Source: Candidatus Poseidoniales archaeon
Lineage (GTDB): Archaea; Thermoplasmatota; Poseidoniia; MGIII; CG-Epi1
Assembly (NCBI GenBank): GCA_015658585.1
Contig: DQOP01000092.1
Span: forward strand, 1-5,684
Length of the DNA stretch: 5,684 nucleotides
Direction: 5' to 3'
Part shown: in pieces, positions 1 to 3,243 of the stretch
Layout of the letters: every line of letters starts with the position of its first letter
Position numbering within the stretch: position 1 is the stretch's first letter
Notes under the pieces: model-generated
Database searches by the model: none
What the model was told of the DNA's origin: nothing
The model's input: only the letters and a program-made list of their open reading frames with translations
Position numbers and translations under genes: made by a program

Positions 1-483
1 GTACTTGAGGTGGGCGTAGGAACTGGAGTATCCTTGAAACATTATCCTGCTTTTGTGAAGGTAGAGGCCATCGATTACAGTGAGCCTATGTTGGTGAAAG
101 CTAGAAAAAGAATAGAAAAGGATGAAGTTGAGGCAGACATAAATATTCAACAGATGGATGCTCATAATCTCGAGTTTAAAGATAATCAATTTGATCATTC
201 CGTTGTGGCCCATGCGTTAGCCGTGGTTGCAGATCCTGACGTTGTCTTAATGGAGATGAAACGGGTTACCAAGTCCCAAGGCTTGATAGTCATTGTAAAC
301 CATTACAAGGAAAAAAAAGGAATAATTGGTGGTGCCTGGAATCCTCTTAGAAAGCGCCTAGGACTAGGAAAACACGTGGACTTCAAGGAACTGATTGAAG
401 AATGCGGTCTGGAGTTGATAAGTGAGGATCGCGTAAACCGCATTGACACCTATTCCCGAATGTTGGTGTGTCAGGTTCCTTGA
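1..483 (+). CDS. Class I SAM-dependent methyltransferase, PmtA/UbiE-like (5' end missing)
   Basis: The frame is open from base 1, so the gene starts upstream of the window; 160 C-terminal residues are visible before TGA at 481-483. The first residues, VLEVGVGTGVSL, are motif I, the glycine-rich SAM-binding loop of Rossmann-fold methyltransferases. The segment with AIDYSEPML follows (the acidic residue that usually holds the SAM ribose), then QMDAHNLEF (adenine-side motif), FDHSVVAHALAVV, and VTKSQGLIVIVNHY (motif III region). The VGVGTG..L..YP opening and the IVIVNHY strand resemble phospholipid N-methyltransferases of the PmtA type and UbiE-like enzymes, but the acceptor cannot be read from the sequence. 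In an archaeon it could act on a polar lipid head group, a quinone or another small molecule. No membrane segment is visible. The GTG at base 10 lies inside motif I and is not the true start. The stop directly abuts the stop of the convergent SDR gene. Confidence 0.88.
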   Translation, partial: VLEVGVGTGVSLKHYPAFVKVEAIDYSEPMLVKARKRIEKDEVEADINIQQMDAHNLEFKDNQFDHSVVAHALAVVADPDVVLMEMKRVTKSQGLIVIVNHYKEKKGIIGGAWNPLRKRLGLGKHVDFKELIEECGLELISEDRVNRIDTYSRMLVCQVP

Positions 484-1488
484 TTAACTTAAGTTGTGTC
501 TGATCCAGTTAATGGTATCTCGAATCGAGTCTTTAAGGTCCATTGGATTCCAACCTAGGACTCCCCTGGCCTTGCTGGAATCATAGTTAGTTATTTTCCC
601 CATATATTCCTTTACAGTCTGTGGCGTAATTCTTGGGGTATGGCCGAAGATCGCTCGTGTAGCTTCCAATCTGGCAAATAGTCTGATTTTCCACATCGGT
701 TCTATTTTACGTGGCACTTCCAGCTCAGGATCTATTTCCTCAATAAGGTCCATTAGTTCAAAACCATTGACACACTGTGTACAAAGGATATGTCTTCCTT
801 CGGCATTCTCGTTCTCATAAGCAAGTATATGCCCCAGTGCTACATCTCTTACATCTACGTATCCAAAGGTCTGGGGAGGCAGGGATTTCAATTCACCCTT
901 TAGTATTTTGTCGAATAATAAAGTACTAGGTGTGTGTCTGTGAAAATAGGGCCCTATCACGGCAGTGGGGTTGATAACCACGACATTCATATCCACTGCT
1001 TCTGCGTAGTCCCAAGCCCTCCTCTCAGCTTCAGTTTTGGCATAGGAATAGGGATGCTTCGATGCTGAATTCCAGTCCGCTTCGGTCAATGCCCTGCCTC
1101 CCGGACCACTTCTTCCAACTGCTGCAGTACTGGAGGTAAAGATCACTTTCTTCACGTTAGCGTTCCGTGCTGCTTTAAGTGCGTTAATACCGCCTATGAT
1201 TGAGGGATTGATTATCTCTTCTTCTGGGTCCCGTGCCCAACTCTTGTAGACTGCAGCCACTTGGAACAGGCCTTCGATACCATTTATTGCAGCCTCGATG
1301 GTCTCGGGTTGCATAAGGTCCAATTCAACTATCTCAACATCCAGTGATGACAGATGGGAAACAAGGTTGGGATCAGTTTTGTCCCTTACCGATGCCCGTA
1401 CGTTGTATCCCCTCTCTACAAGTGCTTTCGAAAGGGCAAAGCCAATGTGTCCGTTAGCACCTGTGACCAGAACGTTTTCCCCGTCCAT
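484..1488 (-). CDS. Extended SDR-family NAD(P)-dependent epimerase/reductase (dihydroflavonol-4-reductase-like)
   Basis: This is a 334-residue protein, a normal length for extended short-chain dehydrogenases. The N-terminus carries the dinucleotide-binding motif TGANGHIG (residues 9-16), followed by basic residues around 31-35 (RASVRD) that may favour NADP. Further along are the FTSST strand with the catalytic serine/threonine (118-121), the active-site pair Y147 and K151 (YSYAK), the NPTAVIGP substrate-side loop (173-180) and YVDVRDVALGH (210-220). The C-terminal YDSSKARGVLGW segment is typical of the DFR-like/NAD-dependent epimerase group. Likely chemistry is reversible NAD(P)-linked carbonyl reduction or sugar-nucleotide epimerisation; the substrate cannot be predicted. 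ATG at 1486-1488 places the Rossmann loop at the expected distance from the N-terminus. It overlaps the orn stop by one base (TAATG), so the two genes are probably co-transcribed and translationally coupled. The TAA stop (484-486) touches the methyltransferase stop. Confidence 0.9.
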   Translation of the reverse strand: MDGENVLVTGANGHIGFALSKALVERGYNVRASVRDKTDPNLVSHLSSLDVEIVELDLMQPETIEAAINGIEGLFQVAAVYKSWARDPEEEIINPSIIGGINALKAARNANVKKVIFTSSTAAVGRSGPGGRALTEADWNSASKHPYSYAKTEAERRAWDYAEAVDMNVVVINPTAVIGPYFHRHTPSTLLFDKILKGELKSLPPQTFGYVDVRDVALGHILAYENENAEGRHILCTQCVNGFELMDLIEEIDPELEVPRKIEPMWKIRLFARLEATRAIFGHTPRITPQTVKEYMGKITNYDSSKARGVLGWNPMDLKDSIRDTINWIRHNLS

Positions 1489-2027
1489 TATCTAAAGATC
1501 TTCTCTCGATAGAACTTCAATTCTTCAATAGATTCAATAACGTCACCAAGTGCACGATGTGTTTCCAGTTTGGTAGGCATCTCCCCCATCAGTTCTGGAT
1601 TCCAGCGCATGACCAGTTCCTTGATGGAGGAAACATCCACAACCCTGTAATGCAGGCGCATTTCGAGAGTATTCATCTGCGCATCCAGAAATCTTCTATC
1701 AGTCCCGATGGAATTTCCACAGAGAGGCGGTCTGTACTTTGATTCTATATGCTCATCAATGAATTCCAAGGTCTGTTTTTCCGCGTCTTCAAGGGTAATT
1801 TTACTATTCCTCACCTTGTCCAAAAGTCCCGAACGTTGATGCATCTCATGTACATAATCATTCATTCTCTTCAGGATCGTATCATTTGCATGAATCGCTA
1901 GTTCAGGTCCCTCAGCAATGATATTGAGTTCGGAATCAGTTATTACGGTAGCAATCTCGATAATTCGGTGCCGTTCTGGATTAAGACCAGTCATCTCCAA
2001 ATCCAGCCAGACCAATTCATGCGCCAT
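1488..2027 (-). CDS. orn: Oligoribonuclease (DEDDh 3'-5' exoribonuclease)
   Basis: This 179-residue protein looks like a full-length oligoribonuclease, which degrades 2-5 nt RNA fragments to mononucleotides in the cytoplasm and finishes RNA turnover. All DEDDh residues are visible: D9 and E11 in WLDLEMTGL (ExoI), D110 in CGNSIGTDRRFL (ExoII), and H157 with D162 in THRALGDV (ExoIII). Family signatures RIIEIATVITD (21-31), the IAEGP stretch with an AIH motif after it, and LHYRVVDVSSIKEL (126 onward), whose aromatic residue helps cap the dinucleotide substrate, match the E. coli-type enzyme closely by eye. ATG at 2025-2027 gives the standard N-terminus with D9 in place. No Shine-Dalgarno site lies at a useful distance, and a TATA-like box about 24 bases upstream suggests a leaderless message. 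It is the first gene of a two-gene unit with the downstream SDR. Orn is best known from proteobacteria, actinobacteria and eukaryotes, so its presence in an archaeal context is notable. Confidence 0.94.
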   Translation of the reverse strand: MAHELVWLDLEMTGLNPERHRIIEIATVITDSELNIIAEGPELAIHANDTILKRMNDYVHEMHQRSGLLDKVRNSKITLEDAEKQTLEFIDEHIESKYRPPLCGNSIGTDRRFLDAQMNTLEMRLHYRVVDVSSIKELVMRWNPELMGEMPTKLETHRALGDVIESIEELKFYREKIFR

Positions 2028-2037
2028 ATCTAAGGAT

Positions 2038-2050
2038 TAGGAGCCTCCTA
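2038..2050. repeat. Perfect 13-base palindrome, candidate operator
   Basis: TAGGAGCCTCCTA is a perfect inverted repeat, with 6-base arms TAGGAG/CTCCTA around a single central base. It lies between the orn TATA-like box and the orn start, overlapping the box edge. A dimeric regulator bound here would block orn initiation. A role is inferred from symmetry and position only; no regulator is encoded in the window. Confidence 0.4.
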
Positions 2051-2056
2051 AATAGG
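2047..2056 (-). promoter_or_regulatory. TATA-like box for orn-SDR unit
   Basis: On the minus strand this reads CCTATTTAGG, centred about 24 bases upstream of the orn ATG (2027). The spacing fits an archaeal core promoter driving a leaderless transcript. It shares four bases with the 13-base palindrome at 2038-2050. Confidence 0.45.
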
Positions 2057-2073
2057 ATTTGTAGCGATACCGT

Positions 2074-2081
2074 CCTATAGG
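2074..2081 (+). promoter_or_regulatory. TATA-like box for guaAB
   Basis: CCTATAGG is centred about 24 bases before the GTG start at 2101, the archaeal TATA-to-start spacing. This places transcription initiation at or very near the start codon and supports GTG 2101 as the true, leaderless start. The element is itself an 8-base palindrome. Confidence 0.5.
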
Positions 2082-2100
2082 CCTTTCTAAGTGGTAATCC

Positions 2101-2991
2101 GTGTCATTTTTTGACCCTGCTAAGTTCACGGAAGAGGCAGTACAGAGCCTAAAGGAAGAATTAACAGGCAAGGCCATTATCGCAGCCTCAGGCGGCGTAG
2201 ATTCTACTGTGGCAACGGCCTTGGCATCAAAGGCAGTAGGAGACAAACTACTGGCGATCTATGTGGACACGGGCTACATGCGTCTGGGAGAATCTGCATT
2301 TGTATCATCTATGCTGGAAGACCTAGGCGTTCAGTATCAGGTTATAGACGCATCTGAACGTTTTTACAATGGATTGAAGGGTATTCTCGATCCTGAAGAG
2401 AAGCGTAAGATAATCGGGGAACAGTTCATTCGAGTTTTTGAAGAGGAAGCTCGCAAGTATGGGGGTAAATTCTTGATTCAGGGAACAATTGCCCCCGATT
2501 GGATAGAATCTGGTGGTGGGATGCGTGATACGATAAAATCACATCATAACGTTGGCGGCCTTCCAGAGGATATTGAAATGACACTGTGTGAACCAATAAG
2601 GGAATTGTACAAGGACGAAGTTCGTTCTTTGGCTGAATTCTTAGAAGTTCCTGTTTCAGATCGCCAGCCATTCCCGGGCCCTGGTCTAGCGGTTAGGGTA
2701 ATGGGTGAGGCGACACCTGAAAGAACAGAAGTGGTGCGTCAGGCTTGCCATATCGTGGAGGAAGAACTGGAATTAGCTGCCAAGGCCGGCCAAATGGAAA
2801 TACCCTGGCAATATTTTGCAGTCCTACTGCCTGTCAAGACTGTGGGGGTTCAGGGAGACGTACGGGCGTATGGAAACACAATCGCGGTTCGTGCGGTCCA
2901 AAGTTATGACGCAATGACAGCACAGGCCCTAGACGTTCCTCATCCAGTATTGAGAATAATCTCTGAACGGATTACCCGTACTCTCAAGTAA
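2101..2991 (+). CDS. guaAB: GMP synthase ATP-pyrophosphatase subunit B, cut short by an in-frame TAA
   Basis: This is the ATP-pyrophosphatase subunit of the two-subunit archaeal GMP synthase, which adenylylates XMP and aminates it to GMP with ammonia from a separate glutaminase subunit (not in this window). The PP-loop SGGVDS is at residues 30-35, followed by VDTGYMR (55-61), a DPEEKRKIIG stretch, QGTIAPDWIESG, KSHHNVGGLPE (146-156), PFPGPGLAVRV (190-200) and VKTVGVQGDVRAY (245-257). The start is GTG at 2101: it gives the usual short N-terminus, and a TATA-like box sits about 24 bases upstream, so the message is probably leaderless. The frame closes at TAA 2989-2991 after residue 296 (..SERITRTLK), but the conserved family C-terminus continues in the same frame beyond it. 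The product as encoded therefore lacks the last 20 residues, which contribute XMP contacts in characterised GMP synthetases. Identity is certain; whether the gene is functional is open. It may be a recent nonsense allele, a sequence error, or a readthrough case. Confidence 0.93.
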   Translation: MSFFDPAKFTEEAVQSLKEELTGKAIIAASGGVDSTVATALASKAVGDKLLAIYVDTGYMRLGESAFVSSMLEDLGVQYQVIDASERFYNGLKGILDPEEKRKIIGEQFIRVFEEEARKYGGKFLIQGTIAPDWIESGGGMRDTIKSHHNVGGLPEDIEMTLCEPIRELYKDEVRSLAEFLEVPVSDRQPFPGPGLAVRVMGEATPERTEVVRQACHIVEEELELAAKAGQMEIPWQYFAVLLPVKTVGVQGDVRAYGNTIAVRAVQSYDAMTAQALDVPHPVLRIISERITRTLK

Positions 2992-3054
2992 GATGTGAAT
3001 CGTGTTGTTTATGACGTTACCGACAAACCACCAGGCACTATTGAGTGGGAATAA
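2992..3054 (+). pseudogene. guaAB: Detached in-frame C-terminal tail of GMP synthase subunit B
   Basis: Directly after the TAA at 2989-2991, and in the same frame, these 20 codons plus TAA (3052-3054) encode D-V then NRVVYDVTDKPPGTIEWE. This is the invariant end of GMP synthetases (compare NRVVYDISGKPPATIEWE in E. coli GuaA, from memory). In structurally studied enzymes the Arg of NRVVYD, the Lys of KPP and the Ile-Glu of TIEWE contact XMP. Aligned with the E. coli and Pyrococcus ends as I recall them, the protein has the right length if the TAA codon is simply removed, so the stop looks like an extra codon rather than a substituted one. Intact conservation up to the natural stop implies that the interruption is recent, artefactual or bypassed. 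The tail ends two bases before the tRNA 3' end. Confidence 0.92.
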
Positions 3055-3056
3055 TT

Positions 3057-3163
3057 TGGTGCCGGGGGCGGGGTTTGAACCCGCGACCTTCGGATGTCCC
3101 AGGCATAGCCGGAACTATACTACCCTATGAGTCCGACGCTCTACCAGGCTGAGCCACCCCGGC
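3057..3163 (-). tRNA. tRNA-Met(CAU), elongator type, with intron and encoded CCA
   Basis: Read on the minus strand, the acceptor arm GCCGGGG (3157-3163) pairs with CCCCGGC (3061-3067). Next come T8-G9, the D stem GCTC/GAGC with a GG-containing loop, the anticodon stem TCGGA/TCCGA, a five-base variable region (AGGTC), and the T arm GCGGG-TTCAAAC-CCCGC. The discriminator A is at 3060 and CCA is encoded at 3057-3059. Removing a 30-base intron (3096-3125) restores a seven-base loop CTCATAA with anticodon CAT at 3127-3129; the mature length is 77 nt with CCA. The anticodon stem lacks the three consecutive G-C pairs of initiator tRNA, so this is an elongator tRNA-Met. tRNA-Ile2, which also has a CAT gene anticodon, is less likely given the body sequence and the typical intron. 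The gene is convergent with guaAB, with a gap of two bases, and divergent from ileS. Confidence 0.95.
3096..3125 (-). other. Archaeal tRNA intron (bulge-helix-bulge) at position 37/38
   Basis: The 30-base intron forms a canonical BHB site for the tRNA splicing endonuclease. Exon CTCA (3128-3131) pairs with intron TGGG (3098-3101) as a four-pair central helix containing one G-U. It is flanked by the 3-nt bulges T-A|G (cut between 3126 and 3125) and A-C|A (cut between 3096 and 3095). Inside, GG/CC pairs are followed by a three-base bulge and a TATAG/CTATG stem closing a six-base loop. Both cuts fall after the second base of each bulge, as expected. The intron is too short to encode anything. 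Confidence 0.93.
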
Positions 3164-3188
3164 GTTATTGTGGTTGATTCATAAGGGG

Positions 3189-3198
3189 ATTTAAGTTT
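3189..3198 (-). promoter_or_regulatory. Candidate TATA box for tRNA-Met
   Basis: On the minus strand this reads AAACTTAAAT, centred about 30 bases upstream of the mature tRNA 5' end at 3163. That allows a few bases of 5' leader for RNase P removal. It is the best A/T-rich element in the 80-base gap, but it is not a close consensus match. Confidence 0.35.
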
Positions 3199-3211
3199 AA
3201 GTTCGGTGACT

Positions 3212-3220
3212 CTTTATAAC
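3212..3220 (+). promoter_or_regulatory. TATA box for ileS
   Basis: CTTTATAAC is a good archaeal TATA match, centred about 27 bases before the ileS ATG at 3244. Initiation would fall within a few bases of the start codon. With no Shine-Dalgarno site, this supports a leaderless message and excludes starts further upstream. Confidence 0.6.
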
Positions 3221-3243
3221 GGCCACTTGAATCCGGCGCAATA

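Larger units (their letters stand above)
2028..2100. promoter_or_regulatory. Divergent promoter region between orn and guaAB
   Basis: The 73 bases separate two divergently transcribed starts and hold a candidate TATA box for each direction plus a palindrome. Neither gene has a Shine-Dalgarno site at normal spacing, so both messages are probably leaderless. The two core promoters sit side by side, the orn box (2047-2056) being nearer orn and the guaAB box (2074-2081) nearer guaAB, so binding at one could affect the other. Confidence 0.6.

Noticed and set aside
1298..1495. 65-residue open frame antisense to the SDR 5' end
   Set aside because: It mirrors the conserved SDR Rossmann region, has no promoter or motif of its own, and is a shadow of the real gene.
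2044..2048. GGAGG on the minus strand as a Shine-Dalgarno site for orn
   Set aside because: Sixteen bases separate it from the orn ATG, which is too far, and the bases are fully accounted for by the 13-base palindrome.
2047..2056. CCTAAATAGG matches the eukaryotic CArG box CC(A/T)6GG
   Set aside because: Serum-response/MADS regulators are eukaryotic. In this archaeal setting the element is better read as the orn TATA box.
2426..2671. 81-residue open frame antisense to guaAB
   Set aside because: It lies opposite highly conserved guaAB coding sequence, with no recognisable domain or start context.
2989..2991. Recoding of the guaAB TAA as selenocysteine, pyrrolysine or a reassigned sense codon
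   Set aside because: Selenocysteine uses TGA and pyrrolysine TAG. TAA also serves as the true stop of orn, the SDR gene and the guaAB tail, so genome-wide reassignment is excluded.
3057..3163. Initiator tRNA-Met or a split/permuted tRNA
   Set aside because: The anticodon stem TCGGA/TCCGA lacks the three G-C pairs of initiators. Both halves are contiguous around one canonical intron.
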